A stretch of DNA of 64,000 nucleotides, taken from the NCBI RefSeq assembly GCF_003550065.1, contig NZ_QXDC01000002.1:124001-188000 (forward strand). Reading direction: 5' to 3'. The notes under the pieces are model-generated. The model was not told the origin of the DNA. It saw only the letters and a program-made list of their open reading frames with translations, and made no database searches. Origin of the DNA: Hephaestia caeni. GTDB lineage: Bacteria > Pseudomonadota > Alphaproteobacteria > Sphingomonadales > Sphingomonadaceae. How positions within the stretch are numbered: the stretch's first letter is position 1; every line of letters starts with the position of its first letter. A program made the translations under genes and the position numbers. Shown one piece after another: positions 27,196-35,850 of the stretch.

Positions 27196-28416
27196 TTACA
27201 GCGTGACGACGTTCGATGCGACCTCGGTCTCGGGCTCGACGTAGAGCGAGGCCATCGGCTCGTCGGTGACGATCACCGTTTCGTCCGAGCCGAAGCCGTT
27301 GAACGCGGTGCGCATCGCCGCGCCGTACGCGCCGAGCATCCCGATTTCGATATAATCGCCCGCGCGGATATCGGCGGGCAGTTCGAACGGGCCGGCCATA
27401 TGGTCGAGATCGTCGCACGTCGGGCCGTAGAAGCTGAACGGCATCTCGCGCGTGTTGCTCGCCGGCTCACGCAGCAGGCGCACGGGGAAGCGCCAGCCGA
27501 TATGCGCGGCATCGAACAGCGCGCCGTACGCGCCGTCGTTGATATACAATTCGTCACCGCGCCGCCGTTCGACGCGCACGATCAGCGACGAATATTCGGC
27601 GCACAGCGCGCGGCCGGGCTCGGCCCACAATTCAGCCGAATAGCTGATCGGCAGGCTTTCGAAGCACCGATGGATGGTCTCGAAATAGCGTTCGAGCGAG
27701 GTTGGCTCCATGCCGGGATAGACGCTCGGAAAACCGCCGCCGACATCGATCACGTCGACCGTCACCGCGGCCTCGACGATCGCCTCGCGCACGCGCTCCA
27801 TCGCGTTGGCATAGGCATCGGGCGCCATCGCCTGGCTGCCGACATGGAAGCAGATGCCGAGCGCGTCCGCCGCCTGGCGGGCTGCGAACAGCAGTTCCTT
27901 GGTCTCGCCGGGCACCGCGCCGAATTTGGACGCGAGGCTGAGCTTAGACAGATCGGACGACACCCGCAGTCGGACGCACAGCGTCAGGTCGGTCGCGCCG
28001 TTCGTGGCGCGCATGATCTTTTCCAGTTCCTCGATCGAATCGAGGCTGAAGGTACGCACGCCGTACGTCTCATAGGCGTCGCGAATCGCTTCCTCGGCCT
28101 TGACCGGGTGCATGAAGCACAAGATCGCGCCCGGCAGCGTGCGCGCGACGAGCCGCACCTCGGCAATCGAGGCGACGTCGTAATGCGTGATCCCGTTATC
28201 CCACAGGATCTGCAACAGGTCTGGCGACGGATTCGCCTTCACCGCATACATCGAGCGGCCCGGAAACTTCTCGACGAAGAATCGGGCGGCGCGTGCCGCG
28301 GCGTGCGGGCGAACGAGCGTTACCGGCTGGGCCGGATGGCCATTGGCGATATCGATGCCACACGTGACACCAAGGGGGGCTGTTGCTAGCCCCAGCGCGC
28401 GATGATGCTTGACCAA
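27196..28416 (-). CDS. Ornithine decarboxylase, eukaryotic type (PLP fold III)
   Basis: Converts ornithine (possibly also lysine) to putrescine. The 406-residue protein has the PLP lysine in YAVKANPS (Lys60), CFHVGSQ, VGGGFPS, EPGRAL and the active-site GPTCDDLD with Cys334, which matches the GPTCDGLD motif of eukaryotic ornithine decarboxylase. No ATG or GTG is usable at the N-terminus: the first possible start is TTG 28416, 9 nt after GGAGG. That ribosome site is part of a 13-bp leader hairpin, which suggests translational control. It is divergent from a dehydratase gene and followed by the deoxyhypusine-synthase-like gene. Confidence 0.92.
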   Translation of the reverse strand: MVKHHRALGLATAPLGVTCGIDIANGHPAQPVTLVRPHAAARAARFFVEKFPGRSMYAVKANPSPDLLQILWDNGITHYDVASIAEVRLVARTLPGAILCFMHPVKAEEAIRDAYETYGVRTFSLDSIEELEKIMRATNGATDLTLCVRLRVSSDLSKLSLASKFGAVPGETKELLFAARQAADALGICFHVGSQAMAPDAYANAMERVREAIVEAAVTVDVIDVGGGFPSVYPGMEPTSLERYFETIHRCFESLPISYSAELWAEPGRALCAEYSSLIVRVERRRGDELYINDGAYGALFDAAHIGWRFPVRLLREPASNTREMPFSFYGPTCDDLDHMAGPFELPADIRAGDYIEIGMLGAYGAAMRTAFNGFGSDETVIVTDEPMASLYVEPETEVASNVVTL

Positions 28417-28418
28417 TT

Positions 28419-28478
28419 CAAGGGACCTCCAGGGCGTAGTTCGACACAAAGAGCTGCCTTGCGGTTGGAAGTCCCTTG
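28419..28478 (-). promoter_or_regulatory. speF-like leader hairpin of ornithine decarboxylase
   Basis: On the minus strand CAAGGGACTTCCA (28478-28466) can pair with TGGAGGTCCCTTG (28431-28419): 13 bp with a single T-G wobble and a 34-nt loop. The second arm contains the GGAGG ribosome site and ends 2 nt before the TTG start, so folding would block initiation. The speF leader is a known conserved RNA upstream of ornithine decarboxylase genes in Alphaproteobacteria, and position and context fit; identity to that family is not confirmed by a covariance search. Confidence 0.7.
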
Positions 28479-28549
28479 GGGCAGCGGAAGCGCGACATAG
28501 GGTCACCGAACCGCGATGTAAAGCATTGTGGAATGACGAAGGACACGCC

Positions 28550-29535
<986 letters not shown>

Positions 29536-29539
<4 letters not shown>

Positions 29540-29703
29540 ACGCGCTCGAACACGCCGCGCCCGCAATCGCGATGCTTGCCGCCTTCGCGCTCGTTATCGG
29601 CGGGATCGTGCTGATCCGACAGGGCGAAGACCGCCGCAAGGGCGTGCTGATGCTCGTGATGGCGGCGGTGTTGGTGGGGAATGTGCTGATCTGGACGATG
29701 TGA
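29536..29703 (+). CDS. Small two-helix membrane protein
   Basis: A 55-residue protein beginning MNALEHAAPAIAMLAAF, with two hydrophobic segments (about residues 8-27 and 38-54) separated by a basic loop RQGEDRRKG. It starts by ATGA overlap with the dehydratase stop, so it is translated together with it. I do not recognise a family. The overlap and the clean membrane pattern make it likely to be real. Confidence 0.6.
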
Positions 29704-29752
29704 GGGCGTAGAGATCGTTTCGACTGTCAAGAGAATGGTTGGTAGTTGGTGC

Positions 29753-30421
29753 TTAGCTGCCATTGTCCGACGGTGCGCTAAATGTGCCCTTGGGATGCCA
29801 GTCACTGTTGAATCGTGCCAGTTGAGGAGTTGATGGTCGTATAGCGTTGAAGATAAGTATACCGATCTTGTCGTAAAAAAGAGGAGAATTGCCATGACCT
29901 GAAGTGACGTCTCCGTCTTTAACGCGCTCGAAGGCGACCGCTGTTCCATCGGTCCACCAACCACTTTCGCCATTCCAGGAAGAAGCCAGAGCGTCCAATT
30001 CTGAGGTTAGTTTTGTATATCTCGTCGAGCTAAGATTAATTTTAAATGATTTATATTGGTCGCTATCGCTTCTAGGCCTCATTGCCACCATTCCTTCGCC
30101 GCCAGCGGAGGTGCGACGGAGCGACACCGCGAAATAGGTATCGCCAAACGACGGTATCGCGACGAATCGTAATCCATCGGGTGCAATAGCAGTGAGCGGA
30201 GGAAGTTGATTGAGCAACGCGATTTGTGTTGTGCCCCCGTAAAGGTTGCTCAATCGTTCGGTCACTGGCCCTTTTTGCATTGAGGTTTCTGCGCGCCGAG
30301 CTTCGCGCTTCATCCACTCCGCCGCTCCGATGTAACCGAGAAACAGCAGTTGCAGAATAACGACGGCACTGGTGAGATATCCAAACCAGTGGACATATTT
30401 GAGCCAGCGCCAGCGCTTCAT
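29753..30421 (-). CDS. Hypothetical membrane-anchored protein, A+T-richer
   Basis: 222 residues with one N-terminal membrane helix (about 14-33) preceded by KRWRWLKYVHW and a soluble remainder. No domain recognised. Codon and base use differ from the surroundings: the gene and its flanks (about 29705-30540) are clearly richer in A and T, with TTA, ATA and AAA codons that are rare elsewhere in the window. This suggests recent acquisition. No transposase or repeat borders it. Start ATG 30421. Confidence 0.55.
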   Translation of the reverse strand: MKRWRWLKYVHWFGYLTSAVVILQLLFLGYIGAAEWMKREARRAETSMQKGPVTERLSNLYGGTTQIALLNQLPPLTAIAPDGLRFVAIPSFGDTYFAVSLRRTSAGGEGMVAMRPRSDSDQYKSFKINLSSTRYTKLTSELDALASSWNGESGWWTDGTAVAFERVKDGDVTSGHGNSPLFYDKIGILIFNAIRPSTPQLARFNSDWHPKGTFSAPSDNGS

Positions 30422-30572
30422 AAGCGCAAGCTATCATAGCAGCGAATAGCCGCAAGTGGATCCGAGCCATTGAGCGGTATGATGGATGCCCGCCTTGGGC
30501 AGCTACGCCATTGATTGCCGGCCGGATTCGCCGAGGCGCGGATCAACGCCTGCTAAGCCGTCCCAGCGAGCC

Positions 30573-31229
30573 TCACTTGATCGGTGAGTTCGGGTCCAGC
30601 CGCATGTCGAGATAATTGTCGACTGATCCCATCAGCTCGGTCATCTCATGCTCGAAGAAATGGTTCGCGCGCGGGATCACGTCGTGGTGGATCGTGATGT
30701 GCTTTTGCGTGCGCAATTTGTCGACCAGCTTCTGCACCGCGCTCGGCGTCACGACTTCGTCGGCGTCGCCCTGGATGATGATGCCCGACGAGGGGCACGG
30801 CGCGAGGAAGGTGAAATCGTACATGTTAGCGGGCGGCGCCACCGAGATGAAGCCGCGAATCTCGGGCCGGCGCATCAGCAACTGCATCCCGATCCACGCG
30901 CCGAAGCTGACGCCCGCGATCCATGTCGTTTGTGCTTCGGGATGGAAGCTCTGCACCCAATCAAGCGCGCTGGCGGCATCCGACAATTCGCCGATGCCGT
31001 TGTCGAATGTGCCCTGGCTCTTGCCGACACCGCGGAAATTGAAGCGCAGCGTGGCGAAACCGCGCCGCTGGAAGGTCTTGTAGAGTTCGATCACCATCCG
31101 GTTGTTCATCGTGCCGCCCGAGGCGGGGTGCGGATGGAGAATCATCGCCACCGGCGCGCGCGGGCGCGGCGCAGGGGAGAAACGGCCTTCGAGACGGCCT
31201 TCGGGGCCGGGAAAGATGACTTCGGGCAT
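30573..31229 (-). CDS. Alpha/beta hydrolase
   Basis: 218-residue cytoplasmic hydrolase of the short family with the N-terminal motif HPHPASGGTMNN (about residues 32-43), which contributes the oxyanion part. The core has LRFNFRGVGKSQG, nucleophile elbow GVSFGAW with Ser, acid GDADEVV and catalytic His in RANHFFEHE. ATG 31229 gives MPEVIFPGPEGRLEG. It is divergent from the cysteine desulfurase operon, with 90 bp between. Substrate unknown; these are often annotated as serine aminopeptidase S33-like or dienelactone hydrolase-like. Confidence 0.85.
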   Translation of the reverse strand: MPEVIFPGPEGRLEGRFSPAPRPRAPVAMILHPHPASGGTMNNRMVIELYKTFQRRGFATLRFNFRGVGKSQGTFDNGIGELSDAASALDWVQSFHPEAQTTWIAGVSFGAWIGMQLLMRRPEIRGFISVAPPANMYDFTFLAPCPSSGIIIQGDADEVVTPSAVQKLVDKLRTQKHITIHHDVIPRANHFFEHEMTELMGSVDNYLDMRLDPNSPIK

Positions 31230-31319
31230 AATACTCGGTGGCTTGGGCGCGGTGGCGCAGGAAATCGTCGCCGCTATATAAGCGGCGAGCCTCGTTTCGC
31301 AATCTTGCTGGAAGTCCGC

Positions 31320-32396
31320 TTGGCCGATCGTCTCTATCTGGATCATGCCGCCACCACCCCGATGACCGCGGCGGCGGTCGCTGCCGTGGCGCAAGGCGTC
31401 GCGCGCTGGGCGAATCCGTCGTCGCCGCACGCCGAGGGCCGTGCCGCGCGCGCCGCGCTCGAAGAGGCGCGCCGCCGGATCGCGAAGGGCTATGGCTGGC
31501 GCCATGATCTGATCCTGACGAGCGGCGCCAGCGAGGCGTTGGCGATCGCGCTTGGCCGCGCGAGTGTCGCGAGGCGGCTGGTCTCGGCGGTCGAGCACGA
31601 TTCGGCGATCCGCGCGGGCGGTGGTGCGGCGATGATCGGCGTCGATGGTGACGGCCTCGTTCGCGCCGACGCGCTCGAGTCGGCGCTGGCCGGGGGTGAC
31701 CGCGCGATCGTCGCGATCCAATGGGCCAATAGCGAGACCGGCGTGCGCCAGCCGATCGCCGAGCTTGCCTCAATCGTCCATGCCGCCGGAGCGTTGCTGC
31801 TCGTCGATGCCGCGCAGATGCCCGCGGGCGCCGATCCAGCGCCGATCGATCATGCCGATTTCGTCGTCGTCTCCGCGCATAAGCGCGGCGGCCCGCCCGG
31901 TGTGGGGGCGCTGCTGGTGCGCGATCTCGGCACGCTCTCGCCCACCGGCGGGCAGGAACGCGGCTATCGCGCGGGCACAGAGAATCTGCCGGGCGCGCTT
32001 GGCTTCGCCGCCGCGGTCGAGGAACCCGAGGACATCGCCCGCATGGCGGCGCTGCGTGTCACGCTCGACGATGCGATCCGGCGCTCGGGCGGCGAGGTGG
32101 TGGCCGATCAGGCCCCGCGCCACCCGGCAATCGCCTCGTACCGGATGCGCGGCATCGCAGCGGCGGCGCAACTCATCCGCCTCGATATGGCGGGGATTGC
32201 GGTCTCGGCAGGCAGCGCGTGTTCGAGCGGCAGCATGAAGCCGAGCCATGTCCTCGCCGCGATGGGTTGGCGCGACCCCGCGCTGCGCGAAGTCATCCGC
32301 ATCAGCTTCGGCCGCACCACCAGCGAGGAGGACGTCGCCCGCGCGATCGTGGCCTGGCGGCAGGTATCGCGCGAAACGCGGGACGTTCTGGCATGA
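31320..32396 (+). CDS. Cysteine desulfurase/aminotransferase class V, first copy
   Basis: NifS-type PLP enzyme that takes sulfur from cysteine. The 358 residues begin ADRLYLDHAATTPM. The PLP Lys lies in SAHKRGGPPGVGALL, and the persulfide Cys in GSACSSGSMKPSHVL. No ATG is available; TTG 31320, 5 nt after GGAAG, is chosen over TTG 31305. It overlaps the second desulfurase gene by ATGA. It is somewhat diverged from the second copy, including GGPP where HGPK is usual after the PLP lysine, so it may have a different partner or lower activity. Confidence 0.88.
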   Translation: MADRLYLDHAATTPMTAAAVAAVAQGVARWANPSSPHAEGRAARAALEEARRRIAKGYGWRHDLILTSGASEALAIALGRASVARRLVSAVEHDSAIRAGGGAAMIGVDGDGLVRADALESALAGGDRAIVAIQWANSETGVRQPIAELASIVHAAGALLLVDAAQMPAGADPAPIDHADFVVVSAHKRGGPPGVGALLVRDLGTLSPTGGQERGYRAGTENLPGALGFAAAVEEPEDIARMAALRVTLDDAIRRSGGEVVADQAPRHPAIASYRMRGIAAAAQLIRLDMAGIAVSAGSACSSGSMKPSHVLAAMGWRDPALREVIRISFGRTTSEEDVARAIVAWRQVSRETRDVLA

Positions 32397-33487
32397 CCTA
32401 TCTCGATTATCAGGCAACGACCCCGCTCGCGCCCGAGGCGCTGGCCGCGATGCTCCCCTGGCTGGAGCGCCAGCACGCCAATCCCCATTCGCCCCACCGT
32501 GCGGGCCGCGCGGCGAAGGCGGCGGTCGAACATGCGCGCGGTCAGGTTGCCGCGTTGCTGCCGCCGGGGGGGCAGGTGGCGTTCACCAGCGGCGCCACCG
32601 AAGCGCTCAACTGGGCGATCAAGGGCACGCGCGGCCCGATCGTCACGCTCGCAATCGAACATGCCGCTGTGCTCGATACCGTGGCGGCCGAGCAGGCGCG
32701 CGGCCGCGCGGTCACGATCCTGCCGGTCGGGCACGACGGCCTTGTCGATCTCGACGCCGCGCGCGCCGCGATTGTGCCCGGCACCGGCCTCATGGCGGCG
32801 ATGCTGGTCAACAACGAGATTGGCGTGATCCAGCCGATCGCCGATCTCGCGGCGCTGGCGCATGCCGCCGGCGCGCTGATGCTGTGCGACGCGGTGCAGG
32901 GATACGGCCGGGTGCCGATCCCCGACACCTGCGATCTGGTCGCGATCTCGGGCCACAAGATCCACGGCCCCAAAGGCATCGGCGCGCTCTGGATTCGCGA
33001 TGGCGTGGGCGTAGAGCCGCTCCTTCACGGTGGCGGGCAGGAAGCGCCGGGCCGCTCGGGCACACTCTCGCCGGCGCTGTGCACGGGTTTCGGCGCGGCG
33101 GCGACGTTGATGAAGACGCGAGCCGACGAAGACGCCGCGCATGTTGAACGATTGTGGAACCTGGCTTCCGATGGTTTGAAGCGGCAGGGCTGGACCCTCA
33201 ATGGCGCCGCCGCCCCGCGCTATCACGGCAATCTCAACCTGCGCCGCGAGGGGCTGGATGTGAACCGCCTCCTCTCCGACCTGGGTGACATCGCCTTCTC
33301 TGCGGGCTCGGCCTGTGCGAGCGGATCGGGGCGGCCCAGCCACGTTCTCCGCGCGATCGGCCTCAGCGATGCCGAGGCGCGATCGAGCATCCGCCTCGGC
33401 TTCGGCCGCATGACGACCGAGGACGAACTGGCCGCCGCGATTGCCGACATCATCGCCGCCGCCGACGCGCAGCGGGTGGCGGCATGA
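32393..33487 (+). CDS. Cysteine desulfurase (IscS/NifS family), second copy
   Basis: 364-residue PLP enzyme delivering sulfane sulfur for Fe-S clusters or thiolation. Start MTYLDYQATTPL at ATG 32393, by ATGA overlap with the first copy. The PLP Lys is in SGHKIHGPKGIGALW and the persulfide Cys in GSACASGSGRPSHVLRAIG, both standard. It overlaps the ferredoxin gene by 4 nt. No IscU, IscA or IscR gene is adjacent, while SufE is encoded at 49667-50080, so this is an incomplete ISC-like set, possibly serving SUF or tRNA thiolation. Confidence 0.92.
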   Translation: MTYLDYQATTPLAPEALAAMLPWLERQHANPHSPHRAGRAAKAAVEHARGQVAALLPPGGQVAFTSGATEALNWAIKGTRGPIVTLAIEHAAVLDTVAAEQARGRAVTILPVGHDGLVDLDAARAAIVPGTGLMAAMLVNNEIGVIQPIADLAALAHAAGALMLCDAVQGYGRVPIPDTCDLVAISGHKIHGPKGIGALWIRDGVGVEPLLHGGGQEAPGRSGTLSPALCTGFGAAATLMKTRADEDAAHVERLWNLASDGLKRQGWTLNGAAAPRYHGNLNLRREGLDVNRLLSDLGDIAFSAGSACASGSGRPSHVLRAIGLSDAEARSSIRLGFGRMTTEDELAAAIADIIAAADAQRVAA

Positions 33488-33819
33488 CGCTGGTCCGCTT
33501 CATCAGCGCCGACGGCACGCGCGTCGAGGAAGCGCGCGGTTCGCCCGGCGATTGCCTGCTCGATCTCGCGCAGGCCTATGGCCAGCCGCTCGAGGGAACG
33601 TGCGAAGGGCAGATGGCGTGTTCGACCTGCCACGTCATCGTCGCAGCCGAAGATGCCGACAAGCTTCCCCCGCCCAGCGAGGAGGAGGAGGATATGCTCG
33701 ATCTCGCGGTCGGCGCGACGCGTACCAGCCGGCTCGCCTGCCAGATCATGCTCACCGGCGCGATGGAAAGCCTGACGGTGAAGATGCCGCCCGGCGCGCG
33801 CGACATGCGGGGGCGCTGA
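33484..33819 (+). CDS. 2Fe-2S ferredoxin
   Basis: 111-residue adrenodoxin/ISC-type ferredoxin. The cluster ligands are seen in GTCEGQMACSTCHVIV (three Cys) and in RLACQIML (fourth Cys). The acidic stretch PSEEEEDMLDLA matches the interaction helix of this type. It starts by ATGA overlap with the desulfurase and overlaps the beta-lactamase start by one base. It likely provides electrons for Fe-S assembly. Confidence 0.94.
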   Translation: MTLVRFISADGTRVEEARGSPGDCLLDLAQAYGQPLEGTCEGQMACSTCHVIVAAEDADKLPPPSEEEEDMLDLAVGATRTSRLACQIMLTGAMESLTVKMPPGARDMRGR

Positions 33820-34727
33820 TGCTGGATCGGCGCACTTTCGTCGGTGGGCTGATCGCGACGGGTGCCGCCGCTTGTTCGCCACCGCCGCTATCGAACGATA
33901 TCGAGAAGCGGGAACCGGATCAGCTCCCGGTGACGTTCGAACCGTCGCCCGATCTGGCGGCCATCGCCACGCGCAGCGGCGGCCGGCTCGGCGTTGCCGC
34001 GCTCGATACCGGCAGCGGCCGCCGTATCGGGCACGATCAGGACGCGCGCTACGCCTTGTGCTCGACCTTCAAGGCGCCGCTTGCGGCCGCGATCCTCGCG
34101 CGCGTCGATGCCGGCGACATCGCGCTCGACGACCGGCTGACATTCACCGACGCGGACGTGCTCGATTACGCCCCGGTGGTGAAGGCGCACCGCGCCGGTC
34201 ACACGCTCACGGTCGGCGAGGCGTGCGCGGGTGCCGTCGAACTTTCCGACAACAGCGCCGCCAACCTGTTGCTCAAGCGGATCGGCGGCCCCGCCGGGCT
34301 GACGCGATTCATGCGCGCCGCCGGCGATTCGGTGTCGCGGCTCGATCGCTATGAGACCGCGCTCAACCTCGTCGGCCCCGGTGAGATTCACGACACCACG
34401 ACGCCAGCGGCGATGATCGGCCTGCTGGGCGCGCTGGCGCTGGGCGAGGTGCTGTCGCCATCGTCACGCGCGCAGCTCATCGCCTGGCTGGTCGCGGGTC
34501 AGACCGGCGGCGCGCTGCTCCGCGCGGGCCTGCCGCCAGGCTGGCGCGTCGGCGACAAGACCGGGCGCAGCGGTGAGGGTGCGGTCAACGACATCGCGAT
34601 CGCCTGGCCGCCGCGTCGCGCGCCGATCCTGATCGCGTCGTATCTCTACGCGCCAGACCTCTCCGCCGATCGGGCGAACGCGGTCCACGCCGATGTCGCG
34701 CGCGCGGTGGCGGCGGCGTTCGCGTGA
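33819..34727 (+). CDS. bla: Class A beta-lactamase
   Basis: Serine beta-lactamase that hydrolyses the beta-lactam ring in the periplasm. The 302 residues contain all class A elements: STFK with Ser82 (preceded by Cys81), SDN at 143-145, the general base in RYETALN (Glu179) and KTG at 247-249. A twin-arginine type signal (MLDRRTFVGGLIATGAAAC) indicates Tat export; Cys19 could also be a lipidation site. It overlaps the ferredoxin stop by one base, so it is the last gene of the Fe-S operon. The spectrum cannot be read from sequence; no partner Cys is seen right after KTG, unlike KPC-type enzymes. Confidence 0.93.
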   Translation: MLDRRTFVGGLIATGAAACSPPPLSNDIEKREPDQLPVTFEPSPDLAAIATRSGGRLGVAALDTGSGRRIGHDQDARYALCSTFKAPLAAAILARVDAGDIALDDRLTFTDADVLDYAPVVKAHRAGHTLTVGEACAGAVELSDNSAANLLLKRIGGPAGLTRFMRAAGDSVSRLDRYETALNLVGPGEIHDTTTPAAMIGLLGALALGEVLSPSSRAQLIAWLVAGQTGGALLRAGLPPGWRVGDKTGRSGEGAVNDIAIAWPPRRAPILIASYLYAPDLSADRANAVHADVARAVAAAFA

Positions 34728-34766
34728 CGGCTTGATCCGCCGCGCGACCTCGCCCATATGGCGCGC

Positions 34767-34855
34767 GGGAGTCGGGCGGACGTGGTCATCGCCAACCCGG
34801 TCAGGTCCGGAAGGAAGCAGCCGCAACGATTTCGCCCCGGGTCGTTCCGGCTCCC
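34767..34855 (+). ncRNA. ffs: Signal recognition particle RNA (4.5S-type)
   Basis: Contains the universally conserved SRP RNA apical region GGTCAGGTCCGGAAGGAAGC (34799-34818). The flanks can pair as a long stem that ends in GGGAG (34767-34771) and CTCCC (34851-34855), giving a bacterial 4.5S-size RNA of about 90-95 nt. Ends are judged from the stem and may be off by several bases. It partners Ffh (60928-62415), and FtsY (56049-56984) is the receptor. Confidence 0.93.
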
Positions 34856-34936
34856 ACCGCAAGCCGCCAAGATTTTGCAACGCTAAATCGCGTTAAGCGG
34901 CTTGCCCGGCCGGCGGCGCTCAAGGCCGACCGACGA

Positions 34937-34966
34937 CGCGGCTTTGCCGCGGCGGGACTTCTTTCT
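34937..34966 (+). terminator. Possible terminator after the SRP RNA
   Basis: CGCGGC-TTT-GCCGCG hairpin followed by a T-rich stretch (ACTTCTTTCT), about 80 bp after the SRP RNA. The T-run is interrupted, so this is a weak call. Confidence 0.35.
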
Positions 34967-35030
34967 AACCAACCGTCCCCCAGCGCGACGTCTTGAGTAA
35001 TCGCGACCGCCGATCATCGATGCCACGTGC

Positions 35031-35059
35031 TTGACCCGCTCGTCGCTCCAGCCTGTATA
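35031..35059 (+). promoter_or_regulatory. Sigma-70-like promoter of the cation transporter gene
   Basis: TTGACC (35031-35036), a 17-bp spacer and TGTATA (35054-35059) followed by A, 33 bp upstream of the transporter ATG. It is the best housekeeping-type promoter match I found in the window. Confidence 0.6.
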
Positions 35060-35092
35060 AACCGATCATCGCGCACGAGACAGGATGACGAA

Positions 35093-35770
35093 ATGGCGGG
35101 CGGATGTTGCGGAGGATGCGAAGCGACACCGCCGCCGCAGGACAAGGCGTGGCGGCGCGTGCTGTGGATCGCGCTCGGCATCAACGCTGCGATGTTTGGG
35201 GTCGAAATCGTCGCGGGCGTCACCGCGGGTTCGGCCGCGCTCAAGGCCGACGCGCTCGATTTTTTAGGTGACAGCGCCAATTACGCGATCAGCCTCGGGG
35301 TGGCGGGGCTCGCGCTGCATTGGCGCGCCCGCGCCGCGCTGCTCAAAGGCGCGTCGCTGCTGTTGCTCGGCTCGGCGGTCCTCATCGGCACGATCTGGAT
35401 GATGATGGCGGGCACGTTGCCCAAGGCCGAGACGATGGGGGTGGTCGGCGTGCTCGCGCTGGTCGCCAACTTCGCCTGCGCGCTGATGCTGTGGCGCCAC
35501 CGCGAGGGCGACGCCAATCGCCGCTCGGTGTGGATCTGCTCGCGCAACGATGCGATCGGCAATATCGCGGTGGTCGCCGCCGCGCTCGGCGTGTTCGGTA
35601 CCGGCACGGCGTGGCCCGACATCATCGTCGCGGTCATCCTGGCCGGGCTCGGTGTCAGCGGCGGATGGCAGATCATCGCGCACGCCCGCCGCGACTTGCG
35701 TAAGCCGGATATTCCCTTTTCCTCAACGGAGAACGAAGGGGCCCGCAGCCAAAGGCTATGGGAAGGGTGA
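35093..35770 (+). CDS. Cation diffusion facilitator family transporter
   Basis: Inner-membrane CDF transporter, 225 residues, six predicted helices. The N-terminus is Cys-rich (MAGGCCGGCEA), a possible metal-sensing or loading segment. Metal-site Asp residues are seen in KADALDFLGDSANY (helix 2) and SRNDAIGNIA (helix 5), typical of Zn/Co/Ni exporters. It is shorter than most CDF proteins because the C-terminal cytoplasmic domain is almost absent. ATG 35093 lies after AGGATGACG. Metal unknown. Confidence 0.85.
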   Translation: MAGGCCGGCEATPPPQDKAWRRVLWIALGINAAMFGVEIVAGVTAGSAALKADALDFLGDSANYAISLGVAGLALHWRARAALLKGASLLLLGSAVLIGTIWMMMAGTLPKAETMGVVGVLALVANFACALMLWRHREGDANRRSVWICSRNDAIGNIAVVAAALGVFGTGTAWPDIIVAVILAGLGVSGGWQIIAHARRDLRKPDIPFSSTENEGARSQRLWEG

Positions 35771-35850
35771 AGGCAGGCAAATTGGTCAACTCAGCCCTCG
35801 CGCGCAGACGCCTTTCGACATCCGCGGCGCGTGTGCCTAGATAGCATCCG

